Below, one piece after another: positions 53,141-61,265 of a DNA stretch of 64,000 bases. This DNA comes from Rossellomorea vietnamensis (GTDB lineage: Bacteria; Bacillota; Bacilli; Bacillales; Bacillaceae_B). The translations under genes were made by a program, and so were the position numbers. Within the stretch, counting starts at the first letter, position 1, and each line of letters starts with the position of its first letter. The notes beneath the pieces were generated by a model that saw only the letters and a program-made list of their open reading frames with translations, had not been told where the DNA came from and made no database searches. The stretch is taken from assembly GCF_008180415.1 (NCBI RefSeq), contig NZ_VTEI01000012.1:23456-87455 (forward strand), given 5' to 3'.

Positions 53141-54250
53141 ATGAGATTTATATCAGCTAAAACTCTAAAACCAGGTATGGTCATGGCATCAACCGTTTAT
53201 AATGGAAACGGGCAGCCCCTTATCAAGTCGGGTGTCTCCGTTACGAACCGGATGGTCCAAAGATTAATCCAACTGAATATTCAGTATGTATACATAGAAG
53301 ATGGTTTATCGGCAGGAATTGAAGCAGCTGATTCCATTCCTGCAAAGGTCAGGCAGGAGGCAGTCAACAAGATCGATTCAACCTTCAGCCATTTGGACAA
53401 GAACTCTGTGTCCAGCAACCTTGTTGCCCTGGAACAAAGTGCGGCCAGCTTCAAGGATGTCATAGATACGATTCTCAATGAAATCAAAGGCAGCGGCGAT
53501 TTACTGACGTTACTGACAGATGTCTTTACCTACGACTCTTATGTATTTCATCATTCGTTCAATGTCACTCTTTATACCCTGGCAATAGGAATCGAGCTGG
53601 GGATGCCTCCTAAGCAGCTTGATATGCTCGGACTGGGCGCCATCATGCATGATATCGGAAAGATGAAGGTGCCGGAAGATATCTTAATGAAACCTGACAA
53701 ACTTACATATGAAGAATTCAATGAAGTACAAAAACACTCAGAGTACGGTTTTGATCTTCTAAGGCAATTACATAATGTATCTCTTCTCGTAGCTCATTGC
53801 GCCTTCCAGCATCATGAACGTCTTGATGGATCGGGGTATCCGCGTGGTCTTAAGGGGGATGAAATACACCCTTTTGCCAAAATCATTGCCGTGGCGGATG
53901 TTTTCGATGCACTGACTTCCAACCGGGTTTACCGGGACGCCATGCTGCCGCATGAAGCTCTTGAGATTTTGTACGCAGGTTCAGGCACTCTTTTTGATGC
54001 CAACGTGATTCAGGCTTTCAGAAAGTCTGTAGCCATCTATCCGAACGGAATGGTGGTCGTTCTGAATGATGGCAGAAGGGGAATTGTCGAGAAGCAGAAT
54101 AAAGGGCTTACCCATAGACCGATTCTCCGCATCATTGCGGAAAACGGAGAAGAGCTTTCACAACCGTACTCTCTAGATTTGGGAAAAAGCCTGGATGCAA
54201 CCATCACAGGATTCGATTCCGAGTTTGAAAGCAGATTGATGGAAGTATAA
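53141..54250 (+). CDS. HD-GYP domain protein, predicted c-di-GMP phosphodiesterase
   Basis: A 369-residue cytosolic protein. An N-terminal region (1-120) of the DUF3391 kind (RFISAKTLKPGMVMA) is followed by the HD-GYP domain: HHSFNVTLYT, H170-D171 in MHDIGKMKVP, HHERLDGSGYP with G232-Y233-P234, and AVADVFDALTSNRVYR. All metal ligands and the GYP triplet are intact, so it should degrade c-di-GMP. GGAGAATTCG precedes the ATG. It is a single-gene unit ended by a terminator; no diguanylate cyclase is in the window. Confidence 0.93.
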   Translation: MRFISAKTLKPGMVMASTVYNGNGQPLIKSGVSVTNRMVQRLIQLNIQYVYIEDGLSAGIEAADSIPAKVRQEAVNKIDSTFSHLDKNSVSSNLVALEQSAASFKDVIDTILNEIKGSGDLLTLLTDVFTYDSYVFHHSFNVTLYTLAIGIELGMPPKQLDMLGLGAIMHDIGKMKVPEDILMKPDKLTYEEFNEVQKHSEYGFDLLRQLHNVSLLVAHCAFQHHERLDGSGYPRGLKGDEIHPFAKIIAVADVFDALTSNRVYRDAMLPHEALEILYAGSGTLFDANVIQAFRKSVAIYPNGMVVVLNDGRRGIVEKQNKGLTHRPILRIIAENGEELSQPYSLDLGKSLDATITGFDSEFESRLMEV

Positions 54251-54267
54251 AATATTTTGTTACAGTG

Positions 54268-54313
54268 TTTCCCTGCTTTGAAGCATATATTGCTTGTAAG
54301 CAGGGATTTTTTT
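54268..54313 (+). terminator. Terminator of the HD-GYP gene
   Basis: CCCTGCTT and AAGCAGGG pair, with an inner GAAGCA/TGCTT hairpin, followed by ATTTTTTT. Confidence 0.85.
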
Positions 54314-54325
54314 GAAGGTTTTTTG

Positions 54326-54930
54326 TATGAAAAAGATATATTCAGGATTGCAAAACTACTAGCTTATCCACTTTGAACCATACTTATACTGTGAGGATGC
54401 TTAGAACAGCCTTTTTTATGATAGATAGTGGCGGTGGTCCGGTCATGGGAGTTTTGCTATAAGATTGTTGCTATTGAATATGAATTTCTTAAGTTAAGGC
54501 CATTATTCAAAGGGAGTATTGCTATAGCAAGAAGAAAAGAGCTGTTCCCCCTTTTAGAGAGAAAATCTTTGTATCCAGGAAAGAACCTACACTTGGGATT
54601 TTTCCTAGACATCAATAAATGCTAAAATAGTCTATTTTGGCCTTAGAATCTGATTTTACCTTCATTCCCTTTACGTATGAGGATTGGAGCGGAGGGCGTA
54701 CGACCTCCTGCGGGACTAGCGGTCGTCTAGTTCCAGCGCCTAGCCCCTCGGGGTCAAATAACCCCAAGAGAATAAAAGGAAAACCGCCTTTTTTTCTTGA
54801 GAACATTTGCCTGTCGGGCTGACCAAGGCGCTTCCACTTTTGATGACAGGTGAGACCCCGCAGGCGAAGCCGAGGAGGCTCACCGCCCGCCCCGCGGAGT
54901 CGTCCGCCTGGAGCGGAAATCCATCAATTT
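54326..54930. repeat. Composite of families D, C and B
   Basis: 54326-54455 is family D (TTATCCACTTTGAACCA, TTATGATAGATAGTGGCGGT), 54455-54610 is family C (AAAAGAGCTGTTCCCCC, CACTTGGGATTTTTC), 54660-54841 is family B (GTCTAGTTCCAGCGCCTAGC, GGCGCTTCCACTTTT), and 54841-54930 carries GGTGAGACCCCGCAGGCGAA, CGCCCGCCCCGCGGAGTCGT and GGAGCGGAAATCC. Open frames over it are repeat-borne. 54931-55200 has no feature I can assign. Confidence 0.8.
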
Positions 54931-55211
54931 TCATAAGCAACAACCTATGCGAAGAAGACCCTGCATGAAAGAGGATCTTGCCTGCAGCACTAAGCCTGGT
55001 GGTAGGAGAACAGCCCCTATTTTCCTGGCAGTAATCTATCGGAAAAGGAGAAAGAAGTACCACAGTATGTTACCAACAGCTGTGATGCTGTAAAAGCTGA
55101 GGTATAGAGTACAGAGGAAATTCACGGAAAAGAACAAAATATTCTTGTCAGGAATCGATATACCTGATATATTAATCAAGTGAATTTAATATTTACTCAA
55201 TCATCTAAATC

Positions 55212-55366
55212 CGATGGGGTAGAGGCTGCACCTATTCATCAGTACACCAAGTGAGAATGACAACTGAGATCTTGGTCGAAAGGGGATATGTGCCGAAGCA
55301 GAAAGGGATTGGTCGGAATCCTTGCTGCTGGGGTTACCTTGAACAAGGGTAACACTGTCATTATAA
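55212..55366 (+). ncRNA. Lysine riboswitch (L box)
   Basis: The class blocks are in order: GTAGAGGCTGCACC, ATCAGTACACC, AGTGAGAATGACAACTGAGA, TCGAAAGGGGATATGTGCCG, AAGCAGAAAGGGATTGGTCG, TTGCTGCTGGGGTTACC and GGTAACACTGTCATTAT. GCCGAAGC and CTGCTGGG correspond to the most conserved parts of the lysine pocket. It precedes an NhaC family transporter and a terminator, so lysine should switch the gene off. Confidence 0.93.
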
Positions 55367-55425
55367 GTCTTTCAAAGATTATAATGGGGAGCTACAGATC
55401 GAGATGGAGAAATGACTATATTACA

Positions 55426-55463
55426 AAAGGTAATAATAGGATTCTCTATTATTGCCTTTTTTT
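55426..55463 (+). terminator. Expression-platform terminator of the lysine riboswitch
   Basis: GGTAATAATAG pairs with CTATTATTGCC around GATTCT, followed by seven T. It lies inside the open frame upstream of ATG 55517, which shows that frame is not translated. Confidence 0.9.
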
Positions 55464-55516
55464 ATTTTCTTCTATCATTCTGCAATTCCCTCCCTGTCAT
55501 TATAGGAGGAGAAACA

Positions 55517-57094
55517 ATGGAAAACACTATTTATTCTTTATTACCACCACTATTAGCCATTTTAATGGTCATTCTGACAAGAAGAGTACTTCTTTCACTT
55601 GGTGTCGGAATCCTCTCTGCCGGGCTGCTTCTGGCAGAATTCTCTATCACAGAAACACTTTCTATCATTTGGAATGCATTTAAAGGCATTTTCGTAGATG
55701 GCGGCGAGCTCAATACATGGAATGTTTATATCATCCTATTCTTATTGATCCTCGGGGTCATCACCGCATTTGTGAATATTTCAGGCGGCAGCAGGGCTTT
55801 CGGGGAGTGGGCACTGAAACGTGTCAAAACGAGAGCAGGCGCTCAAATCCTGACTGCGGTCTTGGGAATCATTATTTTTATTGATGATTATTTCAATGCG
55901 CTGGCAGTTGGACAGGTTTCTAGACCGATTACTGACCGCCATAGAATTTCAAGAGCTAAATTGGCTTATATCATCGATTCTACATCTGCTCCGATTTGTG
56001 TTGTTTCACCCATTTCAAGTTGGGGAGCATTTATCATCGCACTCATCGGCGGAATTTTAGCAGACCACGCGATTACAGGATATACGGCTTTCTCTGCCTT
56101 TCTTCAAATCGCTCCGATGAATCTTTATGTGTGGGCTGCCATCGGTCTTGTCTTCATTACCTCTTACAGAGGAATTGACTTCGGGAAAATGCGTGAACAT
56201 GAACAGCGCGCAATCAACACTGGCGAAGTATACGATCCTGAAAAAGACGTACCAGGCGAGTTGAAAAATGATCTGCCTGTGAGTGAGAAAGGGACAGTTG
56301 GTGACCTGATCTGGCCGATTATTGCGCTGATTGCCGGTACAGTCAGTGCTATGCTTTGGACAGGATATCAGGCTGTTGCTGCTGATGGAGGAGAGGCGTC
56401 TCTTTTAGCCATCTTTGAAAATACAGACGTATCGACTTCTCTGCTTTATGGTGGATTATTCGGACTTCTAGTTGCTCTGATTTTCTTCTTCAGACAGATG
56501 TCTTCATCGAAAGCCATTACTGGAAGTGCATTGGGAACCGGGTTCGTCGAAGGAATCAAATCCATGCTTCCTGCCGTTTATATCCTTATCTTTGCATGGA
56601 CAATCGTTACACTGATTGGTTCACTTCAAACCGGAGAGTACTTGGCAGGACTAGTCGAAAGCTCCAATCTGAATATCGGATTGCTGCCGGTCATCCTGTT
56701 CCTTGTTGCTGGAGTCATGGCATTCGCAACCGGTACATCTTGGGGATCTTTCGGCATCCTGCTTCCGATTGCCGGAGAAATCGCAGCGGCTACAGATGTA
56801 AGCATTCTGCTGCCAGCCATGGCGGCGGTACTTGCGGGTTCAGTTTTCGGTGACCACTGCTCACCAATATCTGATACATCGATTCTTTCCTCTACAGGTG
56901 CGGGAAGCAATCACATTGACCACGTTATCACCCAGCTTCCGTATGCGATTACTGGAGCTGTCATTGCATCAATCGGTTTCGTAGCCCTTGGACTGACAGG
57001 AAGCACATTAGTTGGCCTTGGGGTGACCATCATTCTGCTGGTTCTGTTCGCTGTATTTGGCAAGAAAACAGTCAATGAAGCAGCTGGAAGCTGA
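55517..57094 (+). CDS. NhaC family Na+/H+ antiporter-type transporter, predicted lysine transporter
   Basis: A 525-residue membrane protein with about 11-12 helices. Family blocks: IIFIDDYFNALAVGQVSRPITDRH, STSAPICVVSPISSWGAF, and FATGTSWGSFGILLPIAG with GDHCSPISDTSILSSTGAG near the end. The name suggests sodium/proton exchange, but the lysine riboswitch upstream points to lysine uptake (or lysine-linked ion exchange), a link known for other NhaC-type genes under L boxes in Firmicutes. GGAGGAGAAACA supports ATG 55517; the frame upstream overlaps the terminator. Ended by a terminator at 57111. Confidence 0.92.
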   Translation: MENTIYSLLPPLLAILMVILTRRVLLSLGVGILSAGLLLAEFSITETLSIIWNAFKGIFVDGGELNTWNVYIILFLLILGVITAFVNISGGSRAFGEWALKRVKTRAGAQILTAVLGIIIFIDDYFNALAVGQVSRPITDRHRISRAKLAYIIDSTSAPICVVSPISSWGAFIIALIGGILADHAITGYTAFSAFLQIAPMNLYVWAAIGLVFITSYRGIDFGKMREHEQRAINTGEVYDPEKDVPGELKNDLPVSEKGTVGDLIWPIIALIAGTVSAMLWTGYQAVAADGGEASLLAIFENTDVSTSLLYGGLFGLLVALIFFFRQMSSSKAITGSALGTGFVEGIKSMLPAVYILIFAWTIVTLIGSLQTGEYLAGLVESSNLNIGLLPVILFLVAGVMAFATGTSWGSFGILLPIAGEIAAATDVSILLPAMAAVLAGSVFGDHCSPISDTSILSSTGAGSNHIDHVITQLPYAITGAVIASIGFVALGLTGSTLVGLGVTIILLVLFAVFGKKTVNEAAGS

Positions 57095-57110
57095 TAATAC
57101 TCTTTAAAAG

Positions 57111-57148
57111 AGAGAGGGTTTCGCTATTAAGCGGACCCTCTTTTTTTT
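57111..57148 (+). terminator. Terminator of the NhaC-family gene
   Basis: AGAGGGTTTCGC and GCGGACCCTCT pair around TATTAA, followed by eight T. Confidence 0.92.
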
Positions 57149-57310
57149 ATAAAAGGCTGTTTTCGCATATATTGTTGCTTTCGGATATCCCCGGATACTA
57201 AGAGTTTTATCTCTTATCGAAGGAGAGCTCTTTTCTTTCGATATTACCAGTTTTTACGCCTTTTAATTTGGTTATTTTTTCTGAATTAGTATCAAATAGC
57301 AACAAAGTAA
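57149..57310. repeat. Dispersed element family C, inverted
   Basis: AAAAGGCTGTTTTCGCATAT, TTGTTGCTTTCGGATA, TACTAAGAGTTTTATCTC, GAGCTCTTTTCTTTCG and ATTAGTATCAAATAGCAACA are the reverse complement of 10995-11245. Confidence 0.82.
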
Positions 57311-57335
57311 GAGCCAAAAAGAAAGAATAGAGAGC

Positions 57336-57475
57336 GTTGATAGAAGCACCAGACCCATTGATAGGAAGAGCAAACTCGTCGATAGAAGCACCGAACCCGT
57401 TTGATAGGAAGAGCAATGTCGTCGATAGGAATGGCGAACACTTCGATAGAAAGGGTAAACTCCTTGATAATTAGA
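57336..57475. repeat. 21-bp phased array (TYGATAGRA core)
   Basis: GATAR cores begin at 57339, 57360, 57381, 57403, 57424, 57445 and 57466, steps 21, 21, 22, 21, 21, 21. The segments between alternate between two types (AGCACC and AGAGCAA). Confidence 0.88.
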
Positions 57476-57531
57476 AGAAATCCACTAATCCTTTGATGTA
57501 TAACTCCAAGTCAGGTTGAAGGAGTATGCCT

Positions 57532-57547
57532 GAACGTTCGTTCAGTT
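57532..57547. promoter_or_regulatory. Perfect palindrome CTGAACGTTCGTTCAG, possible TetR-type operator
   Basis: Seven-bp arms around TT. TGAACGnnCGTTCA is a usual operator form of TetR family repressors. It lies 112 bp upstream of the -35 of the NSS transporter promoter and no regulator gene adjoins. Confidence 0.4.
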
Positions 57548-57659
57548 TCGTCATGAAAACCAAAAGTTATATCAAGATAGCATTCAGACTTGAATGTACG
57601 TATAGAAGGGGCTCTATTTTAAGAATAGAAAAAGCAAAAATGAAAATTCAAATAATACT

Positions 57660-57688
57660 TTGACATTCGTCCTATTACTAGCTATACT
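57660..57688 (+). promoter_or_regulatory. SigA promoter of the NSS transporter operon
   Basis: Consensus TTGACA, 17-bp spacer, TATACT. A leader hairpin AGATTAT/ATAATCT follows at about 57697-57713. Confidence 0.88.
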
Positions 57689-57754
57689 GTTTTTAGATTA
57701 TCCAAATAATCTGAAAATACTAAACATTTAAAATGGAATCAGGGGGGAGTTATC

Positions 57755-59281
57755 ATGGAAAATCGTTCACAATGGGGTACGAGAGCCGGATTCATTCTGG
57801 CGGCGGTCGGTTCTGCAATCGGCCTCGGAAATATCTGGCGTTTCCCTGCAGTAGCATATGAGAACGGCGGAGGGGCATTTTTTATTCCTTATTTATTTGC
57901 TTTGCTGACTGCAGGAATTCCACTTTTGGTCCTTGAGTTCACTCTTGGCCACAAGTACAGGGGATCTGCACCGCTTTCATTTTTCCGCATGAATAGGAAA
58001 TCAGAATGGATTGGCTGGTGGGCTGTATTTGTTTCGTTTGTCATATCCACCTACTACGCAGTCATCATTGCCTGGGCGATGTCTTACAGTGTGTTTGCTT
58101 TCAAACAAAGCTGGGGAAGCGACACACAGGGATTCCTTTACGGGGACTACTTGAAGCTTGCAGAAACACCAGGGCAAACTGGAAGTCTTGTCATGGGCGT
58201 ATTCCTGCCATTGGTCCTAGTCTGGATCATTACGCTTGGAGTTCTTTTTAAAGGCGTTAAAAAAGGTATTGAGGTTGCCAACAAAATCTTTATCCCTGCA
58301 CTGGTCATTCTTTTCTTGATCATCGTTGTCCGCGCTGTTACACTGCCGGGTGCGCTGGATGGATTGAACGCCTTCTTCCAGCCTAACTTTGATGTAATTA
58401 TGGAACCAAGTGTATGGATGGCGGCATACGGCCAGATTTTCTTCAGTTTATCCATTGCATTCGCGATTATGATTACGTATTCCAGTTATCTTCCTAAGAA
58501 ATCAGACATCACAAATAACGCATTTATCACTGGATTCAGCAACTCCGGTTTCGAATTGCTTGCTGGTATCGGTGTATTCGCAGCCCTGGGCTTCATGGCA
58601 AACTCTCAAGGTGTATCTGTCCAAGAAGTGGTAGATGGCGGAGTAGGGCTTGCCTTCATTGTCTTCCCGCAGATCATCAATGCATTCCCGGCTCTTAATG
58701 GACTATTTGGTTTCTTGTTCTTCGCTTCACTAGTTCTGGCTGGTTTATCTTCATTGATTTCAATTACAGAAACATACGTAGCTGGTTTCTCCGAGAAATT
58801 CGGTATCTCCCGCAATAAAGCAATCGCTTTCGGTGGAGGAGCTGCAGCTCTTATCTCCATTCTTTTTGCGACACAAGGAGGACTGTATTTCTTAGATGCA
58901 GCAGACTATTTCATCAATCAGTTCGGGGTAGCCTTCGTCGGACTTGTCGAAGTGGTAGCAATCGCTTGGTTCCTTCGCAAGCTGAACAGCTTCCAGGAGC
59001 ATGCAAATATCGCTTCCGACATCCGTCTAGGCGGCTGGTGGAAAGCTTGTCTGGGCGTCATCACACCAATCGTTCTTGGCTATATGATGTTCGGGCTGTT
59101 CAAGATGAACCTGCTTAAAGAGTTTGATACGGAAACGGGTAACTATGAAGGATATGCCGATTCATTCATCTTATTCGGCGGCTGGTTCGTTGCAGCATTT
59201 GCCCTGCTTGCAGGATTTGCTTTAACATTCAAACGCTGGCATGCAAAAACAGAAGCTGAAAGTTATAAGGAGGTAAGCTAA
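57755..59281 (+). CDS. NSS (sodium:neurotransmitter symporter) family amino acid transporter
   Basis: A 508-residue LeuT-fold transporter with 11-12 helices. The N-terminus NRSQWGTRAGFILAAVGSAIGLGNIWRFPAVAYENGGGAF contains the sodium and substrate site of helix 1, and YAVIIAWAMSYSVF the helix 3 tyrosine. GGGGGGAGTTATC precedes the ATG. The gene right after it encodes a MetS-type small subunit, so methionine or alanine uptake is likely (as for MetPS of Corynebacterium), though the substrate is inferred. Confidence 0.93.
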   Translation: MENRSQWGTRAGFILAAVGSAIGLGNIWRFPAVAYENGGGAFFIPYLFALLTAGIPLLVLEFTLGHKYRGSAPLSFFRMNRKSEWIGWWAVFVSFVISTYYAVIIAWAMSYSVFAFKQSWGSDTQGFLYGDYLKLAETPGQTGSLVMGVFLPLVLVWIITLGVLFKGVKKGIEVANKIFIPALVILFLIIVVRAVTLPGALDGLNAFFQPNFDVIMEPSVWMAAYGQIFFSLSIAFAIMITYSSYLPKKSDITNNAFITGFSNSGFELLAGIGVFAALGFMANSQGVSVQEVVDGGVGLAFIVFPQIINAFPALNGLFGFLFFASLVLAGLSSLISITETYVAGFSEKFGISRNKAIAFGGGAAALISILFATQGGLYFLDAADYFINQFGVAFVGLVEVVAIAWFLRKLNSFQEHANIASDIRLGGWWKACLGVITPIVLGYMMFGLFKMNLLKEFDTETGNYEGYADSFILFGGWFVAAFALLAGFALTFKRWHAKTEAESYKEVS

Positions 59282-59282
59282 T

Positions 59283-59381
59283 ATGACAGGCAGTGCTATT
59301 TTCATGATGATTCTCGGTATGGTAATCATATGGGGCGGCTTGGCAGGCAGCATCCTTAATGCAATGAAAAAATCAAAGTAA
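59283..59381 (+). CDS. MetS-type small subunit of methionine/alanine NSS transporter
   Basis: A 32-residue single-helix peptide, MTGSAIFMMILGMVIIWGG then a short KKSK tail. It starts one nt after the stop of the NSS gene with GGAGGT inside that gene's end. Small subunits of this form accompany NSS transporters of the MetP kind and are required for activity in Corynebacterium. Too short for standard gene finders. A hairpin ending in six T follows (59392-59423). Confidence 0.9.
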   Translation: MTGSAIFMMILGMVIIWGGLAGSILNAMKKSK

Positions 59382-59391
59382 TGAATATTGA

Positions 59392-59424
59392 AGAGCCTCA
59401 GGGATTCCCGAGTGCTCTTTTTTA
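59392..59424 (+). terminator. Terminator of the NSS-MetS operon
   Basis: AAGAGC and GCTCTT pair with an inner GGG/CCC, followed by TTTTTT. It separates the operon from the 25-bp array. Confidence 0.75.
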
Positions 59425-59445
59425 TGTGGGGAATTAAGGTGGGGG

Positions 59446-59886
59446 TGAGCCAGGCTCAAAAGGGTGGAATTGAGCCAGGCTCAAAAAGGTAAATCTGAGC
59501 CAGGCTCAAAAAGGTGAAACTGAGCCAGGCTCAAAAGGGTGGAACTGAGCCAGGCTCAAAAGGGTGGATCTGAGCCAGGCTCAAAAAGGTAAATCTGAGC
59601 CAGGCTCAAAAAGGTGAAACTGAGCCAGGCTCAAAAAGGTGAAACTGAGCCAGGCTCAAAAAGGTTGAATTGAGCCAGGCTCAAAAGGGTGGAACTGAGC
59701 CAGGCTCAAAAAGGTTGAATTGAGCCAGGCTCAAAAGGGTGGATCTGAGCCAGGCTCAGAAAGGTGGATCTGAGCCAGGCTCAGAAAGGTGAATCTGAGC
59801 CAGGCTCAAAAGGGTGGATCTGAGGCAGGCTCAAAAAGGTTGAATTGAGCCAGGCTCAAAAAGGTTGAATTGAGCCAGGCTCAAAA
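59446..59886. repeat. 18-copy tandem array with exact 25-bp period and a 13-bp palindrome per unit
   Basis: TGAGCCAGGCTCA starts at 59446 and at every 25th base to 59871, eighteen times, with one base change (59821) and no slip. The 12-bp remainder varies among a few forms (AAAGGGTGGAAC, AAAAGGTGAAAC, AAAAGGTTGAAT, GAAAGGTGGATC). The palindrome TGAGCC-A-GGCTCA is symmetrical on both strands. Not a CRISPR: linkers are short and related. No frame is open through it. Confidence 0.97.
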
Positions 59887-59971
59887 TATAAGGCCAGGTG
59901 CAATTTCGGCAACTTGTACCGTGCACCACCAGTCACACCTCTACAAAGTAACGTCAGCATAAAAATTCCGA

Positions 59972-60958
59972 CTAGCTCTTCTTCTGACGATCCTGCCTTT
60001 CCCACACTCTCAGGTATGGATAGGGATCAAAGGACCACTCAGTGTACCCATTATCTTTGTACATTCCGTAATGAAGATGCGGAGGGAATTTCCCTGACGT
60101 TCCCGGAGGTCCGTAGCCTGAGCTTCCGACGCCTCCGATCAGCATGCCGGGTTCAACGGTCTGCCCGACTTCGATATCTTTAGCGAAGCCGCTTAAGTGG
60201 GCAAAGTAGTGGTAGGTATTATTGATATCACGTATACCGATGCGCCAGCCCCCGAAGCGGTTCCAGCCTTTCATTTCAATGATCCCGTAACTGGTTGATC
60301 TGACCGGGACACCATAATCCGCAAAAAGATCGGTGCCTTCATGAATCCTTCTGCCTCCATATCCACGGGCATCTCCCCATGTATTTTTATAGCTGTAATT
60401 AAATCTTGAAGGAAGGGGAAACGCTTTTCCACCCAGGTCAAGGTGGCCGTATGTTTTATAAAGTTTGGCTTTGCCCATGATCATACTGACTGTTTTATCT
60501 CTTTTATAATAGTTCCATAAAGCTATCCTGAAGTTATCTTCATCTATTCCATAATTCAGGATAAAGTGAGAGAAAGCGGACAGTACATCCTCATCGTTGT
60601 TCCGGTCTGCAATTCCATCACTGTTGCCATCCGCACCGATTCCTTCGAAGAAAGTGATGGTTTCAGGATCCTGGTCTTCTGGATTCGGATTGAGAGGTCC
60701 GGCCCACTCTGATGCAGGGAAGTAGATGGAGATAGGATTCTCTGGTTTGGGTAAGTCTTTTCTGGCAAAACGCAGGCTGCGTTCATACTGGTCCACGGCA
60801 GCGAGATAATACCAGGGGATCTGCGTCGCTGCCTCCATCTTTTTGAACAGCTCCATTCTTTCCTGCAAGTGCTCTTCTTCTCCTGCTGCCTGCACTTTTA
60901 TGTCAAAAGATGATAGAAGAAAGCTGCATAGAATAAGGGCGATTATTTTTCTGGACAA
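59972..60958 (-). CDS. yunA: M23 family peptidase YunA
   Basis: A 328-residue secreted or membrane-linked protein with signal peptide (ALILCSFLLSSFDIKVQA). A DUF-type N-terminal region (40-200) has IPWYYLAAVDQYERS; the C-terminal LytM/M23 domain has HEGTDLF (His and Asp zinc ligands) and HLHYG, so the zinc site is intact and cell-wall cleavage is expected. Start is TTG 60958 with GGTGGAG 8 nt upstream. The gene lies beside lipA as in B. subtilis, but on the opposite strand. Confidence 0.92.
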   Translation of the reverse strand: MSRKIIALILCSFLLSSFDIKVQAAGEEEHLQERMELFKKMEAATQIPWYYLAAVDQYERSLRFARKDLPKPENPISIYFPASEWAGPLNPNPEDQDPETITFFEGIGADGNSDGIADRNNDEDVLSAFSHFILNYGIDEDNFRIALWNYYKRDKTVSMIMGKAKLYKTYGHLDLGGKAFPLPSRFNYSYKNTWGDARGYGGRRIHEGTDLFADYGVPVRSTSYGIIEMKGWNRFGGWRIGIRDINNTYHYFAHLSGFAKDIEVGQTVEPGMLIGGVGSSGYGPPGTSGKFPPHLHYGMYKDNGYTEWSFDPYPYLRVWERQDRQKKS

Positions 60959-61144
60959 TTGATATCTCCACCTTTTCTTAGGGAATGATTGTTTAATGAT
61001 GTGACAAAGCCTGAATGACTTACTCTAGGGTGAACCGCCAAGCACCTCAGCAGATGCTGCCTTCATTTATGTGTAAACACTCTTTTTATTGCTAAAGAAA
61101 TGGTAAAATTAATCATAGTGGACAACTTTTAAGGTTGTTACCCG

Positions 61145-61265
61145 CATCCAGCTTCAGCGCCTAGCCCCTCGGGGTCAAATAACCCTCAGAGAATAAAAGG
61201 AAAGACCGCCTTTTTTTCTCTGAGGAACATTTGCCTGTCGGGGCTGACCGAGGCGCTTCCGCTTT
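61145..61265. repeat. Palindromic element family B
   Basis: CCAGCTTCAGCGCCTAGCCC, CCTCGGGGTCAAATAACC, AGAGAATAAAAGGAAAGACC, TTTCTCTGAGGAACATTTGC, GAGGCGCTTCCGCTTTTG. A single copy between yunA and lipA. Its inner stem CCTCAGAGA/TCTCTGAGG differs from other copies (CCCAAGAGA) on both arms, a compensatory change. Confidence 0.88.

Noticed and set aside
54612..55063. 64- and 107-codon minus-strand frames, and similar ones at 8936-9145, 42951-43190 and 61161-61376
   Set aside because: All cover family B repeat copies and share repeat-encoded peptides such as PTGKCS; they recur with the repeat and not with any gene.
55412..55516. N-terminal extension of the NhaC-family protein
   Set aside because: It contains the riboswitch terminator and its T run; ATG 55517 has the proper ribosome binding site.
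59446..59886. CRISPR array
   Set aside because: Period is 25 bp with 12-bp linkers that repeat among themselves; CRISPR spacers are longer and unique, and no cas gene is near.
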